Source: Plectrocnemia conspersa
Lineage: Eukaryota; Arthropoda; Insecta; Trichoptera; Polycentropodidae
Direction of reading: 5' to 3'
DNA: 64,000 bases
NCBI GenBank assembly: GCA_009617715.1
Contig: VTFK01000071.1
Location: 496,001-560,000 of the forward strand
The position numbers and the translations under genes were made by a program. Positions 24,600 through 36,765 of the stretch are shown piece by piece; the first letter of the stretch is position 1, and each line of letters opens with the position of its first letter. The notes below the pieces were generated by a model that was not told where the DNA came from, searched no databases, and worked only from the letters and a program-made list of their open reading frames with translations.

Positions 24600-26379
24600 A
24601 AGGAAATAATAATTATTTTATATTTATATTTTCAACCGATTATCATAGACTAGGTTTCTATAAATTTTTTTTAATTTCACAGATAAAACATATTATAATT
24701 ATTTAAAATCAAAAAAGATATTATATATAAATTAAAAAATTAGCTACATTAGGTATTAGAAATTATAGATGTATTAAAAAAATATTTAGAAATAGGTTAT
24801 CTTGGTCAAACTTTTTATGTATTTTTTGTGAATTTTTCCACCAATTAGTTTAGAGTATTGACATACTTTGAAACCACTATTTAATTTCTTAAGTCACTCT
24901 AAATAGTCTTTGATGATGCTCTGGATTTAACTCCTTGATGATCTCAACTGACCACTTGTTTGCACCAAATCCAAACATCTTAGCTAAAATGGTAAATTTA
25001 ATTCTAAATTATAATTGCTCCCTGCAATTTTATTTATAAAATATCCGCAGAAAGAAGAACTTCTGCTATTTTTTTCAAGTCATCAAATGGTCCGGCCAAG
25101 TGGTTTTTCCACATTTTTAAAATTTCGCGCCATTGACACTCTTTAATCAGCTTTTTTTGTATGCATATATTGCATTTTTAACGTACACGTAGCTATTTTA
25201 TTTGTTGAGAAAGGTGAATTTGTTAAGTTAAATATAAATAATAACTATATTCTAGTGATATACATATTTTATATAAGTTCATGGGACTTTTTAAGTTATT
25301 ATCTTGCTGACATAAAAAAGTTTGTGCTTTGCCGTTAATATGTCTCTGGTATTTAATTTTAGGTGAAAAATTTTTTTTTTAGTAATTTAAATTATTTTTT
25401 ATATATTTAAACTTAGTCATTTATTTTTCATATAATAAATGAGCACTTGGTGGTACTTGTCTAATTATTTAATAAGTTCTTAATTTTCCTCGTATTTTGT
25501 ATTTGAGTCTGATGTGAGCTAATGTTTTATATATAATGCTTCTTATTAAATTAAAAGAAAAAAATTAATGTCAATTAAAACCGTTACACTTTCCCTACTG
25601 AATCACTTCCGGGTACACCTTTATAAACGAAACCATTGTTGTCGTTTATTAATGTCGACAAAATATATAAGTGACAGTTCTTATTTTTTTAAGTATTTTT
25701 TGACGCACATCTCGAAGATCCTAAATAAATTGTATAATTATTAACCAAATAGTAAAGTAGTTTTTTTACAGTGATTATCGCTAATGATTTTCTATTCATT
25801 TTTCAAATTATTTGGTGCTCCAGATATGACGATTTATTTTGTGTGTTTGTTTGCTACCGCACCTTTGTTCGACGGTCACTTTTTATTAAATAATTATTTA
25901 CGATTGCCTACAAAAAACCTGAACTTCTCTTTATGGTCGTCCAAGTAAATGTTTTTAAGCCAATATTGTGTTTAAGAGCCCATTCCAGTTTAATTTTTAT
26001 ATTTATATTTTTTTTAGAGATTTACAACTTCCAAGACTAACTTCATTAAGTCAAATATTTTATCAGCTATATCTAAAGATGTCTGTTTGCATTTTTTTAT
26101 GATTTGTGATTCCATTTTTGATTTGATCTAACGGAAATAAAATATTGAAATTGGTTTGTTTCAGTCCACGAGTATCTAATCGTAGTTTTTAGAAAGAATA
26201 TGTAGCATTTTAACGGGTGCTTTACTGAATCATAATATTTTTTATATTTACCTAACTTATTGCAACTTGTTATCTTTTAGTGAATAAGTGTCAAGGCAAA
26301 ACATTATTTATATTTTAAAAAATCGGATTTTGCGTTATCGCATCTGGTTAAATAAAATCTTTGCGTTGATGCGTCAATC
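24600..26379. other. A+T-rich block
   Basis: A short GC-richer patch at 25580-25650 is the only compositional change. No frame, repeat or hairpin stood out. Confidence 0.35.
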
Positions 26380-26690
26380 GTAGCAAAAATGAAAATCCCT
26401 ACGCTAAACCAAGCTTAAAATATAAGCCTATAATCTAAAGTCTGAACCTACCGAGAAGGGGGTCTCGAAATTGGGCTCCGGGTACGTATTAATTTATAAT
26501 TCTTGCGCAACTCTTCTTCATCTTCAACTCTCGAGTCTTGAAGGCGCACACGTCGGCTCGGCAATCTTCATCGTTTAATTGCCGAATTTGTGCTTTATTA
26601 AAATGAAAATTCTGCTCGGAAAACTTCACTGCGGAAAACTCGCAGCACTCGAAAATGGTTAGCTTCGATCTGCTATGCAAATTGTCAAAA
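26380..26690. other. GC-richer island
   Basis: A minus-strand frame, 26489-26680, opens at TTG and has no known domain. CpG content is raised relative to its flanks. Function unknown. Confidence 0.3.
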
Positions 26691-27769
26691 AATAATTAGC
26701 ATATTTGTGAAACGATCGCTATTACTTAATTAATTTGTATGTTTTATAATTTTTATTACTGGTTTAATTAAATCAATTTATCATAGGATAGTTAAGTTAT
26801 TATTTGCTACAAAATCACGCTTTTTAGACCGATTTTTAACCTTTTTACTTCGTGCTAAATATTACTTAAGCGTAGCTTATATTATTGATAATCATATATA
26901 ATGATATATATATAATACATTTTTATTTTAGTTATAGATGAATTTTCGTGATGTTTTTAGTAATATTTATATGTAATTTTACATATAAATAAAGTTATTC
27001 TAACCTTGAGTCATAAATCTTATTGTAAATATTATTTACATATATTATTATATTTACATAAAAGCTTTTAAGTTTCAGATTTTTTTTATTATCAGTGACG
27101 TAAAGGTCAAACCAATGAAAACTGTAATACATAAATGAAAATTATGTATCGCATATTATATATTTATATTTTATTTATTCATTATATTATTGCATTATAT
27201 AATAGTATAAAATTATATAACAACTATTAGTTTTTTTGTAGTTACATTTTTATCAGAACAAAATGTATTGATTCTGCTAATAAGTATTAATTAGCCTTAT
27301 ATATTTAAAAGGTATTTTTAACTATAAAAGTAAAAAAATTTGATCAAAAAATTAATAGGGTAATTAATCAAGTTTTATTGCCCATTAAGTATTCAGGAAA
27401 TTTTGAATGGGCGTCAACAAACTCTGTATTATGTGTCCTTAAACTTAAAACTTGTTTAAGTACTTTTTTTATAAAAAATACATATTTTATTTATAAATAT
27501 ATAAATATATTTTTTTTTAAATTATAAAAATTGATTAAAATTTTTTTCTGTTAGAAAATCGATTTAAAAAAAATCTGTCAATCAGCAACTAGTAATTATT
27601 TATATTAAGAGACAGTAATGTTTTAAGTGTTACACAAATAACATAAAAAAATTAATATAATAGTTAAAAATGAATTAAGGGTTTACTTTATAACAAGTTA
27701 TTTTATATACATATAAATTACTGCATGTATATAGAAAAATGTTAATGCCGCTTTTAGACTGTGGAGTTA
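26691..27769. other. A+T-rich block with a perfect 12-bp hairpin
   Basis: ATTTATATGTAA (26965-26976) pairs with TTACATATAAAT (26979-26990) around 2 nt. Further TTTACATAT words follow to 27060. This could be the end of an A+T-rich MITE or simply sequence bias. Confidence 0.35.
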
Positions 27770-28060
27770 AATTAACTGGTCTTGAAAGTTAAAGAGTCTT
27801 TGCCGGCGTGTCAGGTTGTATTATTGTCGGCTGTGTTGTCTTTGAAGCGACTAAGATTCGCGTGATCGTCTTTACTTTTGTGATTGAGTGGCATCTCACC
27901 TCGTCTCTTTTTTTGCGTATTTGCCATTCAAGACAGGTCTAGCAAATCGCAGATAAGGATTTTTGCGGGCCAAATGTGTTATAAGTACGATGCAGTTGGT
28001 CGTTCCGGCGATCGTTAACCTTACCATAGAAGAACATTAGTATTATGCGATAACTTTTGA
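27770..28060. other. GC-richer segment, weakly like repeat C
   Basis: The block has raised GC and CpG. GATGCAGTTGGTCGTTCCGGC near 27989 faintly recalls GATGCAGATGTTGGTTGGCC of repeat C2, and the two blocks share a TTG/TGT-rich middle. The match is too weak to call a third copy without alignment. Confidence 0.25.
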
Positions 28061-28545
28061 GACCTTTTATCTCTAGTTTCGGTTGTTATAGACGATCATA
28101 AGATTGATCTTTAAATTTAAAAAATTGTGCAGGTGATTGAAACACCACTTTACTGAGTTTCAATATCAGTGTTTTATTATTTTTTATCGAATGTTTAAAT
28201 TATAAATAAATATTAATGAAAAAGTAACATATACAACATTTGTAAAAATTAATAATTTTTACAAAGCTTGTCGCAATTTTTTTATTAATAAATTAAATTA
28301 ATTTTGCTTCATCTGATCTTAGAATAGTATATAAAAACAATGTTTTGGTATGGAACAGTTTTATATTAAAAAAATCCGTAACTTTACCGTATTAAAATCA
28401 AATTATTTTTAGTGTTGAAAGCCAATGTCTAATTTGATTTTCGCATTTTAGTAAATGAAATTTGGATATTTTCAATAAACTATTTAATTTTTTGCCTAAA
28501 ATAATCTTTTAATTAAAAGTTGTATTATTATTTAAAAATGTGTTA

Positions 28546-29027
28546 GCTCTCTGCGCGGTATCGCCGTACATGTACGGCGGTCGATCTTTCACCGTTTTGA
28601 TGTACAATAAATAGTTATAAAGTTACATATATAACTTAAGTAATAATAAATTAAATATGTTATATTTATAAAATATTTTTTCAATTTGATTTAATATAAA
28701 TAGTACTAATAAATTAAAGAGTAAACAAATAGTTTATATTCTTCTCATAAAAAATATTGAAAGCTTCTAAATTTATATATAAAAAAATCCACAAAAGCCT
28801 AATAATATAATATTAAATTAATACAAAAAAAATAGTTGAAGAAATTAACGCTAAAAAAATTAAGAATCACGGATTTTTATTTTATAATTCACTTTAAATT
28901 CAATATAAAATAATAATTAATAAATAACAACAAAAATATTTAGAAACAAATACGTAAAACTAACTCACTCACGGGTGTATAGTAATATAATATCAAATGT
29001 GTGTAAATTAACTCACTATTTAAAGGG
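28546..29027. mobile_element. MITE family B, copy 2
   Basis: It shares with copy 1 the left block GGTATCGCCGTACATGTACGG. Here CGCCGTACATGTACGGCG (28562-28579) is a perfect 18-bp palindrome. It also shares the right block TGTGTNTAAATTAACT and an end in AAAGGG followed by TTAA (28028+1000 = 29028-29031). The left terminus has drifted: TTAG then CTCTCTGCGCGG in place of TTAA then CCCTTTGAGTGG. Copy 1 is about 528 bp and copy 2 about 482 bp. No transposase frame lies inside. Confidence 0.7.
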
Positions 29028-29439
29028 TTAAAGGATGCACAGCTTTAAGTATATATTTTTTTATGTATACTAAAATAAATCTATTTTATTTGTTAAAAAC
29101 TAATGCGGTGTGAGTTCAAGAAAACGTGCTTAAAAAATTTATACTATTTTTAATGTAATAAAATATCTAGTTAAATTTTTCTCATATTTTAAAACTTGTT
29201 AAACGACTTACACATTTAGACTGAAATTTGATTTATTCGAATTCATAGCCTAGATTTATAAATTTTAATCGCAAATAAATCTCTTACACCATATTGCACA
29301 TTAGGCAAGTCGAATTTTATTTTTAATAAATATTTAAAACTTTCTTACAAATATTTGGAATTCATATTTTTATGTGCCACTGTATATTATTCTGTACAAA
29401 CTTTTCTCGTACAATAAAACTAATTTTCAGCTAAAAAAA

Positions 29440-29720
29440 TGTCACATATTCGTATTAAGCTTAACGACGATGGTCTGGCGAAATTTCCGGCCGCTGTGAA
29501 ACAAAAAAAAAAACAGCGAGAAAAACCTTTTCAACATTTCAAACGTCTGCTTAAGTGCCATTAGTTACTTTTGCGGTCGAAACTTTTTTTTCGGCAATTT
29601 AATCCCTTTCTGAGTCGCGTGTGGCCCATTGGCTATCAATCAGTCAAATCGTAGGGGAGATTTTAGCTTTCAGATTTCAGTGCTAATTAGTTTGACGAGT
29701 GAGATTGTCTCGACGTGGGT
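29440..29720. other. GC-richer island
   Basis: It contains TTTCCGGCCGCTGTG near 29486 and GAGTCGCGTGTGG near 29612. No frame, box A/B pair or inverted repeat was found. Bases 29032-29439 before it are featureless A+T-rich DNA. Confidence 0.3.
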
Positions 29721-31110
29721 TTATTTGCTTTATATGTTCTTATAAAATCATTTTTTTATCAGCTCTTGAATTTTTATATATTTGTAGGGGCTTAAGCTAC
29801 ATACGCATTTTTTTATTATTTAAAAGTGATTTTAACGATTATTTATAATAAATAAAAGCTAAGGCAAAAATCTTGATTTTATTTCACAACAATGGAGAAG
29901 AGATCTTCAAACCGAACAATTGAGTTAATAATTATAAATACTTTATACACCACATTTGCTTTGATTAATTAATTATTATATGGATTCTTATTGATAATCT
30001 CTTATTGTTCGATATGTCTCGCGAACGCTTGGAAACTAATGCGCGGCTTGTTCAAATGTATACTTAGCTGCCATGCTAAGATCATAAGGGTGTTTCCACT
30101 TGAATGTGCAAATTCTATTGTTGCGAGTCACGTGTACTAACGTATTGCGGTTAGTACTTCTATAATTGTCTCAATTCGAAAACTGATAATGCCTCGACTT
30201 GAGAATTCAAGAGCTGTTATGTTCCTTAGTGTAAAAATATTAATAATAATTTAAGAAATCAGTTTTTTTAAGAAAGAGCTTAAAATTAAAATAATAATAA
30301 AATATACATACATACAGATATATAATTTGTTTGTAAAATTCCTTGAATTTATAATACTTAAAAGGTGTTTGCTTAAGCCGGATAAGAGAGTCATTCTTTA
30401 AGCTTAAAATATACATACAAATATTTACTTATAATTTGAAATATGCCAGCAGGTGGCCAATGCTTTTATTTTATAATATATTGGTCCAAATTATTTATTA
30501 TTTTTTCATTAAAACATATTTTATAATATATGTTTAATTCACATTAAGACAAAATTAAGTTTTTAGATTAGCAAATACATTTTTTTTAAACTAATTTATT
30601 ATCAGTGGTGTCAATTTCAAAGTTGATTAAAGTAACTTTTGGCATCAGTTTAGTTATCAAAGATCTTATACTTTAATAAATTGTGATGTATGGTGAATGA
30701 AGTGCTATTTAATAATCAAACTTATTCAACTGGATGGTGGCGCATCGTCGTCAAAGATTGATTAAGTGGAGCAAACGTTACATTTCTTGATTTGTCGATT
30801 TTGTATAATAACTTTCAGATGCTTAAGGTTTTGCTAGAATTCAAAAAAATACTGCAAAATATGTCGAACGTAGACCAAAATAATTTTAGCACATTTTTTA
30901 TTTTGGTTTTGCAAAATGCTTTGAGACTTGATTTTAATCAAGCTATTATCGAAACTGTTTTTTTTATTATCTACCTAAATATAGGAATAGATGACATTTA
31001 TATAATTAAATATAAATTATTACGTGTATTATAATGCATATTCAATACGTGTTATTTTGTAGCTCAGATCAATTTTTATTTAAAGCGCATTTTTTATAAA
31101 TAAAAATTCG
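29721..31110. other. A+T-rich block
   Basis: The frame at 30792-31034 (+) has no recognised motif and a chance-like Ile/Asn/Phe-rich composition. Small GC-richer patches lie near 30010-30210 and 30730-30780. No repeat found. Confidence 0.35.
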
Positions 31111-31185
31111 AGTCTGTTGCTGTAGTTTGAGCCCGCCACGGCTGGGTTACCAGTCTAGCTCTTACGGACTACGCTATTTCGTTGT
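31100..31185 (-). repeat. tRNA-derived SINE head or tRNA pseudogene
   Basis: On the minus strand, TAGCGTAGTCCG (complement of 31165-31176) fits Pol III box A. GGCTCAAAC (complement of 31125-31133) lies 43 bp later and fits box B in part, which is exact tRNA spacing. TAGC and GCTA can form a 4-bp D-stem, and CTGG/CCAG a short anticodon-arm remnant. The acceptor stem does not close, so it is not a working tRNA. Box A plus box B followed by A+T-rich sequence is the usual plan of a tRNA-derived SINE. Confidence 0.5.
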
Positions 31186-32930
31186 TTGGATAATAATAGT
31201 GTTAATACAGTTTATCTTTTCATAAAATAAATAATACCAATACTGTTTGAAGATTGGGTTGTCAGTGAAAACGCAAATTAAACTGTATTATATTATTGAG
31301 CACAAACACTGTTTTTTATTTAAAAAAATCAACTATTGATGGCTCAATATCTGTTAGTAGAAATGTGTAAAAAGCCAACTATTTAAATACTTGCTATAGA
31401 GGTCTGATTTTAATTTATTTAATACAACTGATTCCGGACGATATTATTATTACCATTGTATGTTTAACAATCACCACAAATCACATTTTTGCATAAAATA
31501 TTTCAATCCATGTCTATCACCAATTAACATATCTAAAACATAGAGCTTTTAATATGGTTAAAACCTATAGCGATTAATTTAAAAAAAAATTCAAACTGGC
31601 ATAAACAGTTTTTCACGATTATAATAAAATAATTAAACAATAAGTTTTTTTTCTGTCAAAAATGATATATAACTAGACATTCTAAATTTTCGATAATTTT
31701 TATTTCTCAAAAAATCTGATTTCTTGAGACTTCTCAAGAAATTTTGATGAATGAAAAATTGTATGTTATACAGTAAAGTGTTGCAAATACATTTTACTAT
31801 ATTATTCTTAAAATAAACCCTTAAAAACACATGCTATTTAAAGTAGAAACAAACATACTCGTTCTTATTTTTGTTAAAAAAATTTCAGTTGCAGAAAAAT
31901 TTCTCTTGTGTTGTGTTGGTGTTAGTATAATAATATAATAGAAAGATATATGGTGATGGTATCTTTGATTATATAATTTTTATTTAATTATTCACTAAAA
32001 TTTTATTTTTGACTGGTGAAATATATATGGTGATGGTATCTTTCAAAATCTAAAATTTTCAGCTTAGCTCAAAATCGTTTTTTTAAATACATTAACAATA
32101 ATATTGAGGCTCCTTTAGCTGTGAGACAATTGTTAATAACGACTGTTGCTACTTTACAAAAACAATATGAAAAAAAATCCATTTTAAATTATTTAAGAAA
32201 ATAACACTAAATTGTTTTGCATTCTACCGATTACCATGCGTACTTTCTAGTTATCGGAGCGCGTTCTTATATCACCAAAGCAAAGATAAAGCCGCCGGCC
32301 GGTGAGAGTAATAGAAAGTTGCAAAAAATTGTTGGTTATTTAAATACTTTTGATCTTTCAAGAAAGCATTTAAATACATATTTTTAAACATCTGGCACAG
32401 ACACCTTCAGAAAGGTTTTTTATCCGAGTGTTAATTACTGAAGCAAAAATAAAGTGAACTCGAGTTTTAATTTTTTTTTGTCATTCTTAGACATATGCAT
32501 ATTAGGCATAAACTGCTTTTACTTATTTAATAGAAAAGGCAGTGGTTGTTAACTTTTTAAAAATAAACGTACAAATTTAATTTTACATAATATAAAATGC
32601 TTTTTAACCATTTGAGTTCCACGAATATTTTTCATATTATATAATAATAGCCATTATTTTTTTAACTTAAAAGAAGGATTCAAAAAATCAGCAATTTTTT
32701 TAAATGAAAAGCAATCGTATTATTTTTTATTCATGAAACTAATTATTAAGTATATAATTTAAAAAAAAAATATATATATATTTAGTTAAGCAATACATTT
32801 TACATCTTTTCCTTATATATTACATTTTTTATTATTTTTAGACGTTAGTATTAGGCTGCATATGCAAAAAAAATATAATATTTAGGTCAAAAAATAATTT
32901 AAGTTTATTTTACCTATTTTTCATATTTAT
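31186..32930. other. A+T-rich block with a 20-bp direct repeat
   Basis: TATATGGTGATGGTATCTTT occurs at 31947-31966 and again at 32024-32043, 77 bp apart. A GC-richer patch lies at 32240-32310. The frame at 31633-31830 (-) has no recognised domain. Confidence 0.4.
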
Positions 32931-32934
32931 ATTC

Positions 32935-33070
32935 AGTGTTCACCTTTTTTACATCTGACACAAATAAGGTTAGATCTTTTTATATATCTTTTATTTGGCG
33001 AATTGCATACAATACATCTTCCCAAATCACTCAAGATAATTTTTCCAACCAAAATTAGGTTGGGGTAGCA
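32935..33070 (-). pseudogene. piggyBac-like C-terminal cysteine-rich domain remnant
   Basis: On the minus strand one frame stays open and reads LGRCIVCNSPNKRYIKRSN, then LICVRCKKGEH. Two Cys-x2-Cys pairs separated by a basic linker and followed by a His are the mark of the zinc-binding tail of piggyBac-like transposases. The frame stops soon after GEH. Upstream sequence on the same strand (33070-33530) has short open pieces, including an acidic SSTDSNMAYEFEDS, but the DDE core is not recognisable. This is a second, separate piggyBac-derived remnant from the one at 1.9-3.1 kb. Confidence 0.55.
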
Positions 33071-34599
33071 TTTGTATTTGGAATAGGTAGTTAATATTTT
33101 TCGCACAAATTTTCACTTACACTTGATATATATTGAAGACGTGGCATATATTTACTACCCACGTTTATTTTATAAATGTTTTAAGCATTTAGGATCATAT
33201 GGGATAAAATGTTAAAGGTTATTTTTTCAATATTTTAGAGTTTTTCTATCAAGTTAAGTATACAGCACTTTGTCTGATACACTACCTACTATGTATTTAT
33301 TGTAATAAAAATTGCTTAGCATATCGATTAGTGTTTTATACCAGGCGTTAAAAAAAATAATTTATCATCATAAATATCAAAATTTTATTGAATTGAATTG
33401 AACCCGGATATTGTATTTGTGTCAAATAAATTTCGATGAATAGTAGCAATGAATCTTCGAATTCATATGCCATATTACTGTCAGTACTACTCGCAAAATC
33501 AGCGAATCGTCATTAGTTGAGTCGTACATATTAGACCTAAAAAGTTCTTTAATAATGAGCTACTTAATCATATAGTATAAAATAAAAAAAATAAAATAAA
33601 ATCATAGGTTTATTGCACATATCCATGTACATTTATGTATACAGTTTTTTATCTTCTCACATAAAATTGTAGGCTTCGCATTTCCAAGAAAAAAATCATA
33701 ATTACAATTCCCAAATGTATTTTTAATTTGCAAATCAACAGTAATTTTTCCAAAAATACACCATAATCCAATAAAGACCACGTTGAGCGAAACGTGTGCG
33801 AATAAATTGCTTTGCTTTGACATGAAAATGACTCTCGAGAGTGCATGAATTAAAAATTTACGTAGCGTGTTTAGAATTAATGTCATATTCCAAAAAAACA
33901 TTTTTTGCTGATAAAATTCTTTATTAACAAGAAAGTTTATAGATCAGATTAAATTTTACAAATCATTGAATAAAGATAATAAATTATCATAATTTTTTTA
34001 TCGTGTTATCAGACAATTGTAATGCAAAAACAGTTAATATTATAAGTAATATTGTTCCAAATTTTTACGTAATTATTTAACCATCTTGTAAAAGAACAAT
34101 TTAAAATGATTGACATAAATACATATTTTATTCATTAATTATTAAATTAAAAAAAAATTTCAACACATAAATACATAACAAATAAATAAATATATATTTT
34201 ATAGCAGCATATATAAAAATATATAGAAACGAAAAAGGTAAAATAGAAAAAACAAGAAAAGGTATTTTGTACATGGGTATTGTACTTTATATTAAATTGC
34301 CAACTGAAATAACATACTAAAAATATAAGTATTTTTACAAGCAAATTAATGCAACACATCTTCTCAAAAGAATTAATTATTTTAAAATTAATATCAAGGT
34401 TTTATTTTTGCAATGTTATAATAAAAAAAATACTAATATATGTATATATATATATTTATATCAAAACATAATGTTTATATCAATTTTATTGATGTGTCAG
34501 AAAATAATATATTAATTTAATACTATCCTACATTAAAAAATAATTTTCCATTACGTCAGATAAGGACATTTTTTTATGATAAAGCACTGAATACTTATC
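33071..34599. other. A+T-rich block with decayed upstream sequence
   Basis: It may include further decayed parts of the minus-strand piggyBac copy up to about 33530. The frames at 33602-33901 and 34147-34359 (-) show no domain. A TATA simple repeat lies near 34440. Confidence 0.3.
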
Positions 34600-34770
34600 T
34601 AAATACCTACCTATGCATACTCACGTACTGTCGTAAGTTTTCACGAACGATTTTCACGAGGATTCGCTTCAGTCAGCGCGTGGCCTCCGTACGGAACGAA
34701 CGTCCGCCAATTTTCCTCTGAATCGGAAAACTCGCGATAACACGTACTGAATTTTAAACATTCACCCTTT
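34600..34770. other. GC-richer island
   Basis: CGCTTCAGTCAGCGCG contains a TCAGT word like the arthropod initiator. CCGTACGGAACGAACG follows. About 160 bp further on, AAGAGGTGAGTTT (34914-34926) resembles a splice donor. This could be a non-coding first exon, but no TATA box at the right distance or coding frame supports it. I give it as a possibility only. Confidence 0.25.
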
Positions 34771-35029
34771 GTACTTATACATGCAAAACAATAGCAGTTA
34801 AACATTGGTGTATTTGGACCATTTTTGACTCTTATCTAGTGTCGAATGTTATCCTAAATCACTTTTCTTACGCCGCATTACGCAAGTGACAACTGACGTT
34901 AACTTATCTGAAAAGAGGTGAGTTTTTAATTTGATTCAATTTTATATACAAAAAAATTGATAGTGTACTGTATGTGTATATGCATTTTATTTCATCGCAC
35001 AAGAAGCGAACAATTTAATTTGCCTATTC

Positions 35030-35100
35030 AGATGGGATTCGTACCCAAATACGTTCAATAATTCACTCTCAAAGCTTTCGCTTCATCCTTGAGCCACAGA
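35030..35100 (-). repeat. tRNA-derived SINE head
   Basis: On the minus strand, TGGCTCAAGG (complement of 35087-35096) is a good Pol III box A. GGTACGAATCC (complement of 35035-35045) differs from the box B consensus at one base. They are about 50 bp apart, slightly longer than a normal tRNA. No acceptor stem closes around them. This differs from the sequence at 31.1 kb, so at least two SINE-like heads are present. Confidence 0.55.
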
Positions 35101-36060
35101 AAAAATCCGTCGACAGATTTTTTTTAAATATAAATAAAGTCAAAACAGTTAAATAAAATATTGTTACAAAACGCAACAAGCCCAACTGATTAGATATGAA
35201 TATTTAAAATCTGACGTAAGACAATACTATCATCATATTATTTAATAATCGATTGTATTGAGTAAATATTTTCGCATGTAATAAATGCGAATATTATATT
35301 TTTTAATACTTGTTACTTATACATATATTTTATAATGGTTTAGTTTAAATCAGATTTTCCTTTGATTTCATACTATTATTAGTCAAAAATGCTGATTCAC
35401 TATAACGTTATATAAAATGACAGCGTATATTTATTTTTTTTTTTTTTACACAATAAAAGGAGTATGTTTTTTGGTATTGATCATTTTTTTTGCGATCTTT
35501 ATCTAAGTGCTTCACTCTTTTATTGTTTATTAAAAATATATATAAAATATCACATATAATGTGTGTCCAATAAAAAGTATTTTATATAGTTGGGATATCA
35601 ATAAATAAAACATATTTACACTTTGCTTTAATGCTTTTGAGTCTTATTTAATTATATTCAATATTATTATTATCTATTATTTCCTGTTTATTTGTGTCAT
35701 TATCTAAATAAAAACAATACGTTTTTTAAGATAATATAGCATCAAATTCTATATCTTTATTAAATAGTTTGTGTAAAATAATACATTACACTCACTTTTT
35801 AGCTAAAAAAAATGTAGATAAATTGTATTATATATTGCATTGATTAAGTTTAGATTATTTTATAAATGTTATAAAAATATTGTTGTTGTATAATAATTTT
35901 GTATAATAATATTTTTGTAATGAATAATTTCAAACCATTGATGTTTAGAAAAATATATAATGCGAACCTTTTTTTCGGAACAGGGAATTACTGTTTCAGT
36001 TATAAATGTACATAAAAAATACTGAAATAATAATTTGTATCTAATAAATGTACATACTAT
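35101..36060. other. A+T-rich block
   Basis: Low complexity. A frame at 35869-36075 (-) shows no domain. TATTGCATTGATTAA near 35833 recurs near 36749 and may be an extra, weaker part of the repeat described next. Confidence 0.3.
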
Positions 36061-36765
36061 TACTTCTGTAATCAAGCATTTTCATCGAGATTTAATACCA
36101 ACCTTGTTGTTTGGAACAATCAATAACTTTGTATAATGCTTTGATTTGAACCCAATTTTCAGTCTATAATGCAATCATAGTTTTACAGTTTTACATAAGA
36201 ATAACTTATAACTGTAATGAATTATGTTAAACTATTCTGGTTTAGAATCATTGCAGTGATTTTTAAACTACTTATTAGTTTACAAAAAATTTTAATTATA
36301 TATTTAAATAAAAATTATACTTACATACCTTTTACATAAGAACACCAATTATCTGTGTGTAATTTAATTTATATAAAAGTAAGCTTTTATTTGGCTTTGC
36401 ACCTAAATCAATGCAATATATGTAAAAAAAAATTGTATTAAATATGGGTATACATATTTTATATCAAAAATGTATTGTTCATATGTAAAATTTTAACTTT
36501 TTCTCGAATCAATCAATACATTTTATATTTTTTTTAACACTTTTCTGTAATAAATTATTTATATTTTAGTTAAAAAGAATACACTAATTCTTCTGTATGT
36601 AGCTAGCAATATAACAGTATATATAACATTGATTTAAGACTAAATAAAAGTTTACTGTACATTTCTGTAATAAATCATATTTCTATAAAACGAGTTTGCT
36701 AAAATAAATTTTATACCAACCTTTTTGCTTCAAACAATAAAAATATTTTGCATTGATTAAAAATT
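36061..36765. repeat. Diverged direct repeat pair, about 600 bp apart
   Basis: Bases 36061-36150 carry CTTCTGTAATCAAGC, then TAATACCAACCTTGTTG and TATAATGCTTTGATT. Bases 36662-36765 carry TTTCTGTAATAAATC, then TTATACCAACCTTTTTG and TTTTGCATTGATTAA, in the same order. A shorter TTCTGTAATAAATTATTT also occurs at 36544. These look like old tandem copies or two copies of an unnamed A+T-rich repeat. Confidence 0.4.
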
